From Arthrobacter_E sp044748305 (GTDB lineage: Bacteria > Actinomycetota > Actinomycetes > Actinomycetales > Micrococcaceae), in assembly GCF_044748305.1 (NCBI RefSeq), contig NZ_JBIVFT010000005.1, forward strand, positions 1-64,000: DNA of 64,000 nucleotides, read 5' to 3'. The notes under the pieces were generated by a model. It saw only the letters and a list, made by a program, of their open reading frames with translations, had not been told where the DNA came from and made no database searches. Both the position numbers and the translations under genes were made by a program. Every line of letters starts with the position of its first letter. Positions within the stretch are counted from its first letter, which is position 1. Of this stretch, positions 52,491 to 61,465 are shown piece by piece.

Positions 52491-53327
52491 ATGAGCCGCA
52501 TTCCCACCGTCACCCTGAACAACGGGGTGGAGATCCCCCAATTGGGCTTCGGCCTCTACAAGGTCCCAGCCGAGTCGGTCCGGGATCTCGTGCCCGCAGC
52601 TGTCGACGCGGGCCTGCGCCATCTGGATACGGCCTCGATGTACGGCAACGAACTCGCGCTCGGCCGCGCCCTGGGCGCGGTGCTCGAGGAAGGCTCCCTG
52701 GCGCGGGAGGACTTCTTCGTCACGAGCAAGGTCTGGAACGACGACCAGGGGTACGACAGCACGCTGCGGGCCTTCGATGCGAGCATGGTCGCCCTGGGAC
52801 TGGACGTGCTCGATCTGTACCTCATCCATTGGCCGGCGCCGGCACGAGGCCTCTATGTTGAGAGCTACAAGGCCCTGGAGACCCTGTACCGTGAGGGACG
52901 CGTCCGGGCCATCGGCGTGTCGAATTTCCAGCCCGAGCACCTCGAGCGTGTCCTCGACGAATGCGAGGTGGTGCCTGCCGTGAACCAGGTGGAGATGCAT
53001 CCCTGGCTTCAGCAGCGCGAATTGAGGGCGTTCCACACCGAGCACGGCATCACCACCGAGGCCTGGAGCCCTCTCGCGCGCGGCCGGCTCCTCGAGGACC
53101 CGGCGCTGCAGCGCATCGCGTCGGAGCACGGCCGCAGTGTCGCCCAGGTGGCGCTGCGCTGGCAGATCCAGGAAGGCTCCGTGACGTTCCCCAAGGCGAG
53201 CACCGCGGCCCGGATCGCAGAGAACTCCGCGCTCTTCGACTTCGCCCTCAGCCCTGCCGACATGGCGGAGATCGCCGGACTCGACCGTGACTTCCGCAGT
53301 GGTTCCCATCCGGACGCGGTGAACTGA
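52491..53327 (+). CDS. Aldo/keto reductase
   Basis: A 278-residue NADPH-dependent carbonyl reductase with a TIM-barrel, close to the 2,5-diketo-D-gluconic acid reductase group (AKR5). The tetrad is visible: Asp in LDTASMYGNE, Tyr in the same block, Lys in VTSKVW and His in LIHWPAP. The cofactor end reads VALRWQIQEG and FPKASTAARIAEN. Its stop overlaps the next start (TGATG), so the next gene is translationally coupled. The substrate cannot be deduced. Confidence 0.93.
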   Translation: MSRIPTVTLNNGVEIPQLGFGLYKVPAESVRDLVPAAVDAGLRHLDTASMYGNELALGRALGAVLEEGSLAREDFFVTSKVWNDDQGYDSTLRAFDASMVALGLDVLDLYLIHWPAPARGLYVESYKALETLYREGRVRAIGVSNFQPEHLERVLDECEVVPAVNQVEMHPWLQQRELRAFHTEHGITTEAWSPLARGRLLEDPALQRIASEHGRSVAQVALRWQIQEGSVTFPKASTAARIAENSALFDFALSPADMAEIAGLDRDFRSGSHPDAVN

Positions 53328-54256
53328 TGCCCACGCAACACGCCGGCTCCCCCGATACCTCCGGGTTCATCTCCCCTGCTCTGCGTGACCGCGAGTCCCG
53401 TCATGTGGTGGAGCTTCCCAGCGGTCCCGTCCATTACTGGGAGCACCGGGCCAGTGAACCCGACGATGCCAGCAGGACGATCCTGGTCATCCATGGTTTC
53501 CGTGGCGACCACCACGGCCTGCTCCGCCTGGTGGACCTCTTGCCCGGCCATCGCTTCATCACCCCCGACCTGCCGGGCTTCGGCGCCTCCCCCGCCTTCC
53601 GCGGACGGGAGCACTCCCTTGACGGCTACGGCCGCTTCGTCGCCGAGTTCCTGGACGCGCTAGGGCTCGGACCCGACACCGTTCTGCTCGGCCACTCCTT
53701 CGGGTCGCTGGTGTGCAGCCGTTTCGTCAGCGAGCACCCGGGCCGCGTCCATCCATTGATCCTGATCAACCCGATCGCGGCACCGGCGCTGGAAGGGCCC
53801 AAGGGATTCCTGACGAAACTGGCCATCCTCTATTACCGGGCGGCCGCCGCACTGCCCGAAGGCGCGGGGCGCGCGCTGCTGGCCAACCCGGCCATCGTGC
53901 GCATCATGAGTGTCACCATGGCCCGGACCAGGAACAAGGATCTGCGCCGTTTCATCCACGCGCAGCATGACGCCTATTTCAGTGACTTCGACAGCCGCTC
54001 CAGTCTGCTGGAGTCCTTCCGGGCGTCCGTGTCCGGCACCGTCACCGAGCGCGCGGACAAGCTGACGCTGCCCACCTTGCTGGTGGTCGGCTCCACCGAT
54101 GAGGTCGCCCCCCTTCCCGCCCAGGAGACCCTCCACGCGGCACTCCCCGATTCCCGTCTGGTGGTGATCGACGGCGTCGGCCACCTCATCCACTACGAGA
54201 CTCCTGGAATCGCCGCGAATGCCATCGACCACTTCCTTCAGGAGTACCCAGCATGA
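53327..54256 (+). CDS. Alpha/beta hydrolase
   Basis: A 309-residue hydrolase unrelated in detail to the tandem pair at 16-18 kb. The oxyanion motif is IHGFRGDHHG, the nucleophile is S124 in LGHSFGS, the acid is in GSTDEVAP and the His in GVGHLIHYE. There is a lid region at about 150-220. No signal peptide. It overlaps the aldo/keto reductase by 1 base and the glycosyltransferase by 4 bases, so all three form one operon. Confidence 0.88.
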   Translation: MPTQHAGSPDTSGFISPALRDRESRHVVELPSGPVHYWEHRASEPDDASRTILVIHGFRGDHHGLLRLVDLLPGHRFITPDLPGFGASPAFRGREHSLDGYGRFVAEFLDALGLGPDTVLLGHSFGSLVCSRFVSEHPGRVHPLILINPIAAPALEGPKGFLTKLAILYYRAAAALPEGAGRALLANPAIVRIMSVTMARTRNKDLRRFIHAQHDAYFSDFDSRSSLLESFRASVSGTVTERADKLTLPTLLVVGSTDEVAPLPAQETLHAALPDSRLVVIDGVGHLIHYETPGIAANAIDHFLQEYPA

Positions 54257-55335
54257 AATTGGTGATCGACGCCAGGTTCACCCGCATGGACCATCACGAC
54301 GGGATCAGCCGCTACGGTGCCAGTCTCATCGAGGCCTGTGCCAAGGTCGCCGACGTGACGATGCTGATCTGCGACGACCGTCAGTTGAAGCTGCTCCCGG
54401 AGGTCCCGTACATCAAGATCGGGAGCCCGCTGTCACCGCTGGAGCTGTTCGTGGCGCGTCGGGTCAATCGTCTGCAGCCGGATGTCGTGGTCTGTCCCAT
54501 GCAGACCATGGGGTCGTGGGGACGCAAGTACGGACTCATCCTCACCCTGCACGATCTGATCTACTACGAGCACCCCGCGCCCCCCGGCTTCCTGCCGGCG
54601 CCGGTGCGAGTGCTGTGGCGGCTCTACCACAAGGCCTACTGGCCGCAGCGGCTGCTGCTGAACCGGGCCGACATCGTCGCGACCATCAGCCGCACCACCG
54701 AATCACTGATGAGGAAGTTCCGTCTCACGCACAAACCCGTGCGGATCATCGGCAACGCACCTCAGCCCGGCGCGGTGCCCCGCGACGCCTCCGAAGCGCC
54801 GTCGAAGGAACTCGTCTACATGGGGTCCTTCATGGAGTACAAGAACGTCGAAACGCTCATCCGCGGCATGGTGGGACTCCCGGGATACACCTTGCGCCTG
54901 ATGAGCCGTATCGCACCGGCCCGCCGTGAACAACTGGAGGCCCTCGTTCCGGCCGGCGCGGAAGTGGTCTTCCACAATGGCGTGAGTGACGAAGAGTATG
55001 AAGGGTTCCTGCGGAACGCCGCCGCACTCGTGACGCTCTCGAAGGCCGAGGGTTACGGCCTGCCTCTCGTGGAGGCCATGGCGCTCGGGACACCGGTGGT
55101 CGTGGCGGACACCCCCATCTTCCGCGAGGTGGGTGGCGACGCCGCAGCATACGTCCCCGCCGAGGACCCGGCGGCCTTCTCCTCCGCCGTGCTCGCCCTG
55201 GAGGACGACGGCGCATGGGCGGCCAGGAGTGCCGCGTCCGTGGATCAGGCGGCCCGTTTCTCCTGGGAGCGGTCCGCGCAGGAACTGCTCGCCGCCGCAG
55301 GGGAAGTCGTGCGGCTGCGCGCCCGCAAGGCGTGA
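54253..55335 (+). CDS. Glycosyltransferase family 4 (GT-B fold)
   Basis: A 360-residue retaining glycosyltransferase. The N-terminal domain opens with LVIDARFTRMDHHDGISRYG and the C-terminal nucleotide-sugar domain contains LVYMGSFMEYKNVETLI and the EX7E motif KAEGYGLPLVEAMALGTPVV. No membrane segment, so it is cytoplasmic or peripheral. It is translationally coupled to a hydrolase. The product could be a glycolipid or a cell-surface glycan; the donor and acceptor are unknown. Confidence 0.9.
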   Translation: MKLVIDARFTRMDHHDGISRYGASLIEACAKVADVTMLICDDRQLKLLPEVPYIKIGSPLSPLELFVARRVNRLQPDVVVCPMQTMGSWGRKYGLILTLHDLIYYEHPAPPGFLPAPVRVLWRLYHKAYWPQRLLLNRADIVATISRTTESLMRKFRLTHKPVRIIGNAPQPGAVPRDASEAPSKELVYMGSFMEYKNVETLIRGMVGLPGYTLRLMSRIAPARREQLEALVPAGAEVVFHNGVSDEEYEGFLRNAAALVTLSKAEGYGLPLVEAMALGTPVVVADTPIFREVGGDAAAYVPAEDPAAFSSAVLALEDDGAWAARSAASVDQAARFSWERSAQELLAAAGEVVRLRARKA

Positions 55336-55357
55336 AGCGAACGCAGATCCTGAGCGG

Positions 55358-57427
55358 TCAGAGCAGGTCGACGCCGTCGAAGCGCAACTGGGCGGCACCG
55401 TGGGTGCGCTTCGCCGAGGAGGCTGCTTTGGCGGCTCTCAGCAGCTTCGCGGCCTCGGATGCGACAGCGAACGGAATGAACGCGAGCGTACGGTAGCCGT
55501 CCTCACCGATCGGAACCGGCCCGACGCAGCGGACCTCCGTCGGCCCGACCATCAGGGGCGAGAGGGCGGCCTGAAGGTACTCCACCGCCTCTCGCGGCCC
55601 GGTCAGCGCTGCCACTCGCACGGCCGGGGGCAGGTGCAGTTCGCGGCGCTCCTCCAGCTCCCGGGCCGCAAAGGCCGCCGGATCCCAGCGGACCAGCGCC
55701 CCCACAGGGTTCTCCTGTTCGGCCGTCACCATCACGACTCCCCCGTCCTTGGCCGGCCTGACCAGCGCCGCAGCGTTGAACCATCGCCGCACGGTCTCCT
55801 CGGCGGCCCGGAGGTTCTCCCGGCGGAGCATCTGCTCGCCGTCCAGCAGCAGAGCTGCGGCATACCCTTCAGTGGCCACAGGTTCGGCGCCAAGGGTCGC
55901 CACCACCAGCGTCCCGGCACCGGAAACGGTGTCTTTCACCCGGCCTGCAGAGGACGAGACCACCCGGGCCCCGGGGAAGGCCCTCCCGAGCTGTTCGGCC
56001 GTCCGGAGAACCCCGTTGCCCGTGACCGTGTACTTGTTGGACCCGCACTCACGGCAGCTCAGTGCCCGCTGCACCGAGCCGCACCAGCGGCATTCCGGCG
56101 CGGCTCCGTGCGCAGGCACATGCAGGGGCCCCTCACAGTTCGTGCAGCGCATCCGCGTGCCGCACTGGGAGCAGAGCAGGGCCGGGGCGTATCCGGAACG
56201 GGCCACCTGGATCAGCACCGGGCCGAGGTCCAGTCCGTCCTTCGCGGCTTGCCAGGCGGCGTGCGGCAGACGAGCCGCCGTGCTCAGCGGATCACGCTCC
56301 TGGTGGTAGGAATCGGCAGTGTTCACCACACGCGGCGTCACGGTCCGCAGCAGTGGACGGTCGGCACTCACCGAACCCGCCCAGCCGTTCTCCACGAGAC
56401 GCTGCGCCTCGGTGCTGCGAGCATGACCGGCCAGGACGCAAGCGGCCCCGGCCCCCTCGCTGCTGCGGAGCATCAGGACTTCGCGGGCATGCGGATACGG
56501 GGCACGCTGCTCGGCGTGCACATCGTCGCCGTCGTCCCAGATACCGACCAGGCCGAGATCGCCGAGCGGCGCGTAGGCGGCGGCACGCGTCCCGATCACC
56601 ACCCGCGCATAGCCGCCGAGCACCCGCAAGTACTCGCGGTAGCGCACGGACGGGCCGTCCTCCGCGGTGAGCCGGGCGACGAGTCCGCGCGGCAAAGACT
56701 CGGCGAGTACGGCTTCAAGACGACGGAGATCACGCTGATCCGGGACCACGAACAGAACGTTGCGGCCGGAAGCCAGCGTGGCCAGTGCCGCCTCGGTGAA
56801 CAGCTGAGGCCAGGCGTGCGGTCCGAACCCCTCGGGAATCGACACCACGGCCCGGGGATTCTCGCCCTGGCGCAGGTGATGCAGGAAGGCTGAACCGTTC
56901 CGGAGCCGGTCCCACGCCGGCGCCTCCGGGGATCCGGCCTCGGGCACGGCGGGCAGATCCCCCGTACGAGGGGCCCAGTCCTTCTCACAGCTGGCCACCC
57001 GGCTCGGCACCGCGAGGCGCAGCACATCACTGACGGTCCCCGCGTACCTTGCCGCAACCGCCCGGCAGAGGTCCAGGACCTCCGGGGTGAGAACCGGGAC
57101 CGCCGAGACGACCTTGCCCAGCATGGCCAGACGCGTTCCGGCGTCGCTGTCGGCCCGGCGCTCGATCAGATAACCGTGCAAGGCCCGTCCAGCGAAGGTG
57201 ACCCTGACGCGAGCACCAGGAACCGCCTGCTCGTCAAGGTCCTCCGGAACCAGGTAGTCGAAAGGGCGGTCCAGATGAGGGAGCGGGGATTCGACGACGA
57301 CGCGCGCCACCGGATTCTGGGCGGCAGGCTTCTCGGCAGGGTCCGAGGGCTGCCACGGTCCGGCCGAATCGAGCCCCGGGAGGGCAGCGCCCTCCGGCTC
57401 AGTCGCGGGGAAGAGTCCGTCCTGCAC
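55358..57427 (-). CDS. priA: Primosomal protein N' (PriA), helicase-degenerate form
   Basis: A replication-restart protein. The 689 residues keep the 3' DNA-binding domain (about 35-140), a helicase-like middle and the zinc-binding cluster with CSQCGTRMRCTNC and CRWCG...CRECG. The Walker A GxGKT motif is missing (the matching place reads VSIPEGFGPHAWPQ) and the DExH box is degenerate (IWDDGDDVH). Loss of helicase motifs is typical of actinobacterial PriA, which probably acts as a structural primosome factor. It follows metK after 14 bases. Confidence 0.92.
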   Translation of the reverse strand: MQDGLFPATEPEGAALPGLDSAGPWQPSDPAEKPAAQNPVARVVVESPLPHLDRPFDYLVPEDLDEQAVPGARVRVTFAGRALHGYLIERRADSDAGTRLAMLGKVVSAVPVLTPEVLDLCRAVAARYAGTVSDVLRLAVPSRVASCEKDWAPRTGDLPAVPEAGSPEAPAWDRLRNGSAFLHHLRQGENPRAVVSIPEGFGPHAWPQLFTEAALATLASGRNVLFVVPDQRDLRRLEAVLAESLPRGLVARLTAEDGPSVRYREYLRVLGGYARVVIGTRAAAYAPLGDLGLVGIWDDGDDVHAEQRAPYPHAREVLMLRSSEGAGAACVLAGHARSTEAQRLVENGWAGSVSADRPLLRTVTPRVVNTADSYHQERDPLSTAARLPHAAWQAAKDGLDLGPVLIQVARSGYAPALLCSQCGTRMRCTNCEGPLHVPAHGAAPECRWCGSVQRALSCRECGSNKYTVTGNGVLRTAEQLGRAFPGARVVSSSAGRVKDTVSGAGTLVVATLGAEPVATEGYAAALLLDGEQMLRRENLRAAEETVRRWFNAAALVRPAKDGGVVMVTAEQENPVGALVRWDPAAFAARELEERRELHLPPAVRVAALTGPREAVEYLQAALSPLMVGPTEVRCVGPVPIGEDGYRTLAFIPFAVASEAAKLLRAAKAASSAKRTHGAAQLRFDGVDLL

Positions 57428-57441
57428 CTCGCGTCACCGGC

Positions 57442-58662
57442 TCAGGCGTTGAAATAAGCCTTGAGATCGGCCACCTTGTCCAGCCGTTCCCAGGTGAAAT
57501 CCGGATCCTCGCGGCCGAAGTGCCCGTGAGCGGCCGTCTTGGCATAGATCGGGCGCTTGAGATCGAGGGCGTCGATGATGGCGCGGGGGCGGAGGTCGAA
57601 GACCTCCCCGATGGCCGCGCTGATCCGTGCGGGGTCCACCGTCTCGGTGCCGAAGGTCTCCACATAGATGCCCACGGGGCGGGCCTGTCCGATGGCGTAG
57701 CCGATCTGGATCTCCGCGCGACGGGCCAGACCGGCGGCCACGACATTCTTCGCCACCCAGCGCATGGCATAGGCGGCCGAGCGGTCCACCTTCGACGGGT
57801 CCTTGCCGGAGAAGGCGCCACCGCCGTGGCGCGCGAAGCCGCCGTACGTGTCCACGATGATCTTGCGGCCCGTCAGACCGGCGTCGCCCACAGGGCCGCC
57901 GATGATGAACTTGCCCGCGGGGTTGAGGATGTTGCGCGCCGAGGAGGTGTCCAGTTCGGCCGCAGCGAGCACCGGAGTGATCACGTGGTTCGCCAGATCG
58001 GAGCGCAGCTGCTCGAGCGAGGAGTCCTCGGCATGCTGGCTGGAGATGACGACCGTCTCCACCGAGACGGGCTTGTCCCCGTCATAGCCCACCGTGACCT
58101 GGGTCTTGCCGTCCGGGCGCAAGTAAGCCAGTTCGCCGCTCTTACGGACCTCGGTCAGTCGCTCCGAGAGACGGTGGGCCAGCCAGATCGGGGTCGGCAT
58201 GTACGTGGCGGTCTCATCGCTGGCATAGCCGAACATGATGCCCTGATCGCCGGCACCCTGCAGATCGTAGTCATCCGAGGTGCGGCCCTCCCGGGCCTCC
58301 ACGGAGTTGAACACGCCGTCGGCGATGTCATTGGACTGCTGACCGATGGAGACCGATACTCCGCAGCGTGCACCGTCGAAGCCATTGGCCGAGGAGTCGT
58401 AACCGATGCCCAGGATGGTCTCACGCACGATCTGCGGGATCTCGACGTAGGCGTCCGTGGTGACCTCGCCGGCGACGTGCACCAGGCCGGTGGTGGCCAT
58501 GGTCTCCACGGCCACCCGCGACTCGGGATCTGCGGCGAGCAGGGCGTCCAGGATCGAGTCACTGATCTGGTCGCAGATCTTATCCGGGTGCCCCTCGGTG
58601 ACGGACTCGGAGGTGAACAGCCGGAGGCCGGTGTGCGAAGAATTCTGCATGGCAAAGGTCAC
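57442..58662 (-). CDS. metK: S-adenosylmethionine synthetase
   Basis: Makes SAM from methionine and ATP. The 406 residues contain FTSESVTEGHPDKICDQISD (ATP and metal), the GAGDQGIMFGYA signature and GGGAFSGKDPSKVDRS. I chose the GTG at 58662 because TAGAGT (58669-58674) ends six bases before it, the leaderless arrangement; an ATG at 58650 is the alternative. No SAM riboswitch fits in the 95 bases upstream. It is co-directional with priA and coaBC. Confidence 0.95.
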   Translation of the reverse strand: MTFAMQNSSHTGLRLFTSESVTEGHPDKICDQISDSILDALLAADPESRVAVETMATTGLVHVAGEVTTDAYVEIPQIVRETILGIGYDSSANGFDGARCGVSVSIGQQSNDIADGVFNSVEAREGRTSDDYDLQGAGDQGIMFGYASDETATYMPTPIWLAHRLSERLTEVRKSGELAYLRPDGKTQVTVGYDGDKPVSVETVVISSQHAEDSSLEQLRSDLANHVITPVLAAAELDTSSARNILNPAGKFIIGGPVGDAGLTGRKIIVDTYGGFARHGGGAFSGKDPSKVDRSAAYAMRWVAKNVVAAGLARRAEIQIGYAIGQARPVGIYVETFGTETVDPARISAAIGEVFDLRPRAIIDALDLKRPIYAKTAAHGHFGREDPDFTWERLDKVADLKAYFNA

Positions 58663-58668
58663 CCGTAC

Positions 58669-58674
58669 ACTCTA
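58669..58674 (-). promoter_or_regulatory. -10 box of metK
   Basis: TAGAGT on the minus strand, six bases before the GTG. No ribosome-binding site. Predicts a leaderless metK mRNA. Confidence 0.5.
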
Positions 58675-58757
58675 CCGGCCTCGCCGAGCCGCTTCGCCGC
58701 GCACATGACGATATGTGGACAGAACGGTCAGGCGGTGCCAGGGTTCAATCGGTCGGT

Positions 58758-59987
58758 TCAATCGGCCAGTTCGGCCGCCACGCGCTCGACGACGGCGCGC
58801 GCAACCGCGTTCTTCGATCCCTCGACGTGCTGCATCTCACGGTCCGAACGGGACAGGATCTCGACCGAGTTGACGTCCTGGCCGAACACCTTGTCCTCCC
58901 CTACGTGATTGACCACGAGGAGGTCACAGCCCTTCTTTTCGAGCTTCTGCCGTGCGTACTCCAGGACGCTGCCCGAATCATCACCGGTTTCGGCGGCGAA
59001 GCCGAGGATCAGCTGCTGGCGCGCGTCTGCATGCCGGAGCCGGACCAGCTCGGCGAGGATGTCCGGGTTGCGGACCAGCTCGATCACGGGGTCGGTCCCC
59101 TCGGCACGTTTCTTGATCTTCGTCCCGGACCGTTCCGCCGGGCGGAAGTCTGCGACGGCGGCCGCCATGAGTACGGCATCGGCGGCCGGGCTGTGCTCGA
59201 TCATGGCCTGGCGCAACTCTTCAGCCGTGCCGACCCGGACCAGCTCGACGCCGGCCGGCACCGGAACCTCGATATGTGCCGCGACCAGCGTGACCTGAGC
59301 CCCGGCGTCGCGCGCCGCAGCGGCGAGGGCGATGCCCTGCTTGCCGGAGGACCGGTTCCCCAGGAACCTCACAGGGTCCAAGGGCTCCTGAGTGCCCCCT
59401 GCTGAGACCAGAACATGACGGCCTGCCAGAGGCCGCTCGGCGTGATGTACCGCGCGGGCGGGGTCCTCCACGAGCGCCAGTGCGGCCGCGAAGATGGCCT
59501 GGGGCTCGGGAAGCCGGCCCGGACCGCTGTCCTTGCCGGTCAGTCGGCCGACGTCGGGATCCAGGACATGAGCACCGTGGCTCCGCAAAGTCGCCACATT
59601 CGCCTGTGTCGCTGCATGCCGCCACATCTCCGTGTGCATGGCCGGCGCGAACAGCACCGGGCAGGTGGCCACCAGAAGCGTGTTGCCGAGCAGGTCATCC
59701 GCCAGTCCGTGTGCGGCACGGGCGAGAATGTTCGCCGTGGCCGGGGCCACGACCACCAGATCAGCCTCCTGGCCGAGCCTGACGTGGTTCACCTGATCCA
59801 CGTGATCGAAGACGGACGTGCTCACGGGTCTGCCGGAGAGCGCCTCCCAGGTGGCCTGCCCCACGAAGTTCAACGCCGCCTCCGTGGGCACGACGGTGAC
59901 CTGGTGGCCGGCTTCGGTGAAAAGACGGAGGAGGGATGCAACCTTGAAGGCTGCAATCCCTCCTCCGACGCCAAGGACGATCCGCAT
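58758..59987 (-). CDS. coaBC: CoaBC: phosphopantothenoylcysteine decarboxylase / phosphopantothenate-cysteine ligase
   Basis: A bifunctional enzyme of coenzyme A synthesis. The N-terminal CoaC flavoprotein (about 1-180) starts GVGGGIAAFKVASLLRLF and has APATANILARAAHGLADDLL and PAMHTEMW; the last reads His where PxMNxxMW is usual. The C-terminal CoaB (about 190-405) has VSAGGTQEPLDPVRFLGNRSSGKQG and AVADFRP. A 13-base tandem repeat covers the stop codon region (58742-58767). Confidence 0.95.
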   Translation of the reverse strand: MRIVLGVGGGIAAFKVASLLRLFTEAGHQVTVVPTEAALNFVGQATWEALSGRPVSTSVFDHVDQVNHVRLGQEADLVVVAPATANILARAAHGLADDLLGNTLLVATCPVLFAPAMHTEMWRHAATQANVATLRSHGAHVLDPDVGRLTGKDSGPGRLPEPQAIFAAALALVEDPARAVHHAERPLAGRHVLVSAGGTQEPLDPVRFLGNRSSGKQGIALAAAARDAGAQVTLVAAHIEVPVPAGVELVRVGTAEELRQAMIEHSPAADAVLMAAAVADFRPAERSGTKIKKRAEGTDPVIELVRNPDILAELVRLRHADARQQLILGFAAETGDDSGSVLEYARQKLEKKGCDLLVVNHVGEDKVFGQDVNSVEILSRSDREMQHVEGSKNAVARAVVERVAAELAD

Positions 59988-60014
59988 GCGCGTCTTCCTG
60001 ACCTGGTGCCTGGA

Positions 60015-60287
60015 CTACTCGGCGTCTTCGGCCGGAACCTCGGCCGGCTTGCACTCGAGCAGGCCCTCGTTGATCTCGCGCAGTGCGATCGACAGCGGCT
60101 TCTCGTTCATACGGGTCTCGACGAGCGGACCGACGTACTCGAAGAGGCCTTCGTTCAGCTGCGCGTAGTAGGCGTTGATCTGGCGCGCGCGCTTGGCACC
60201 GAAGATGACCAGGCCGTACTTCGAATCAGCCGCTTCGAGCAGCTGGTCGATCGGCGGGTTGATGATGCCCTCAAGGTTGGTGGACAC
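60015..60287 (-). CDS. rpoZ: RNA polymerase omega subunit
   Basis: A 90-residue subunit that assists folding of beta-prime and RNA polymerase assembly. The core LLEAADSKYGLVIFGAKRARQINAYY and RPLSIALREINEGL-type motif (KPLSIALREINEGLL) are typical. I chose the GTG at 60287 because TGGAG lies seven bases upstream; a TTG at 60314 would add nine residues. It lies between gmk and coaBC, the standard actinobacterial order gmk-rpoZ-coaBC-metK-priA. Confidence 0.96.
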   Translation of the reverse strand: MSTNLEGIINPPIDQLLEAADSKYGLVIFGAKRARQINAYYAQLNEGLFEYVGPLVETRMNEKPLSIALREINEGLLECKPAEVPAEDAE

Positions 60288-60382
60288 GGTGTTCTCCAGG
60301 ATCTTCTCGTTCAATCGTCCCGGGTCCTCGGCAAGGATCCGGTGCGGAGCCCGCCGGGCAGGTTCCGCTCAATGGTGGCTTC

Positions 60383-60955
60383 TCAGCGAGGGTTCGGAGT
60401 CAAACCCATGAGCTGGACAAGTTCATCCGCCGCCCTCCGGACGTCGTCATTGACCACGGTGTGATCGAATTCCGGCTCGGCAGCAAGTTCCAGTTTAGCG
60501 GTTTCCAGCCGACGCTGCTGTTCCTCAGGGGTTTCCGTGCCACGGCCCACCAGGCGGCGGACCATTTCGTCCCAGCTCGGCGGTGCCAGGAACACGAAGC
60601 GTGCGTCCGGGACGGCCGCCTTCACCTGGCGTGCGCCCTGCAGATCGATCTCCAGCAGTACGTGCTTGCCGTCGGCCAATGCCGCCTCGACGGTGCTGCG
60701 CAGCGTGCCGTACCGGTTCACCCCGTGCACCACGGCCCATTCGAGGAACTCCCCGTCGCCCGCGAGCCGGTCGAACTCCTCCGGCGACTTGAAGAAGTAG
60801 TGGGTCCCCTCCTGCTCCCCGGGACGAGGAGGACGAGTCGTGGCTGAAACGGACAGCCAGACCTGAGGGTAGTTGTCACGAATATAGGTGGAGACCGTGC
60901 CCTTGCCGACGGCGGTGGGGCCGGCAAGCACGGTGAGGCCGGAAAGTGAGCTCAC
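60383..60955 (-). CDS. gmk: Guanylate kinase
   Basis: Converts GMP to GDP. The 190 residues have the P-loop GPTAVGKGT, the GMP-binding block SATTRPPRPGEQEGTHYFF and LEIDLQGARQVK. The GTG start follows AGAGGAATCC. It is in the mihF-gmk-rpoZ-coaBC-metK-priA run, all on the minus strand. Confidence 0.96.
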   Translation of the reverse strand: MSSLSGLTVLAGPTAVGKGTVSTYIRDNYPQVWLSVSATTRPPRPGEQEGTHYFFKSPEEFDRLAGDGEFLEWAVVHGVNRYGTLRSTVEAALADGKHVLLEIDLQGARQVKAAVPDARFVFLAPPSWDEMVRRLVGRGTETPEEQQRRLETAKLELAAEPEFDHTVVNDDVRRAADELVQLMGLTPNPR

Positions 60956-60994
60956 GGATTCCTCTGGTCATAGGCCGCCCGTGGGCCGCCTGGG

Positions 60995-61312
60995 CTATTT
61001 CTCTTCGAGAAAATCTATCAGGGCCTTGCGCTGGTGCACGCCCAAGCCCCTCACCCGGCGGGACGCGGCGATCCGCAACTGGGTCATGATCGTCTGCGAA
61101 CGGACCCGGCCGATGCCAGGGAACGCTTCAAGCAGTTCGGAGACCTTCAGGCGGGCGATGGCGGGATCCTGCTCCGCCTGTTCCAGCACCTGGGGAACCG
61201 TCAGCTCGCCGGATTTAAGGGCTTCCTTGAGACGGGCGCGCGTCTGGCGTGCCGCAGCCGCCTTGGCTAGGGCGGCGCTTCGCTCCGTGCTGGTCAGGAC
61301 TCGCAGACTCAT
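60995..61312 (-). CDS. mihF: Actinobacterial integration host factor (mIHF)
   Basis: A nucleoid-associated DNA-bending protein unrelated to enterobacterial IHF. The 105 residues have an N-terminal basic helix (TSTERSAALAKAAAARQTRARLK) and an S13-like helix-two-turns-helix fold with LLEAFPGIGRVRSQTIMTQLRIAASRRVRGLG. The ATG at 61312 follows GGGAG. The mihF-gmk pairing is conserved in actinobacteria. It may help organise integration and chromosome structure. Confidence 0.93.
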   Translation of the reverse strand: MSLRVLTSTERSAALAKAAAARQTRARLKEALKSGELTVPQVLEQAEQDPAIARLKVSELLEAFPGIGRVRSQTIMTQLRIAASRRVRGLGVHQRKALIDFLEEK

Positions 61313-61397
61313 GGCTTCTCCCACCTTCCGGCATCCGCGGCCACGGATGCAACTGACGGTTGATGCGAACCTACCGGAAAGTGAGTCCCGGCACCAT

Positions 61398-61433
61398 AGC
61401 CAGGAGGCCACCGATTCCGGTGGCCTCCTGGCT
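61398..61433. terminator. Intrinsic terminator after pyrF
   Basis: A perfect 16-bp stem (61398-61413 with 61418-61433) and a 4-base loop ATTC, between the pyrF stop and the mihF start region on the minus strand. Confidence 0.85.
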
Positions 61434-61465
61434 GACATGGTGTTACACGGCTCTGCGCGTCGTTC

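Noticed and set aside
58663..58757. SAM riboswitch upstream of metK
   Set aside because: The space is under 100 bases, the -10 box lies six bases before the start codon, and no SAM-motif core is seen.
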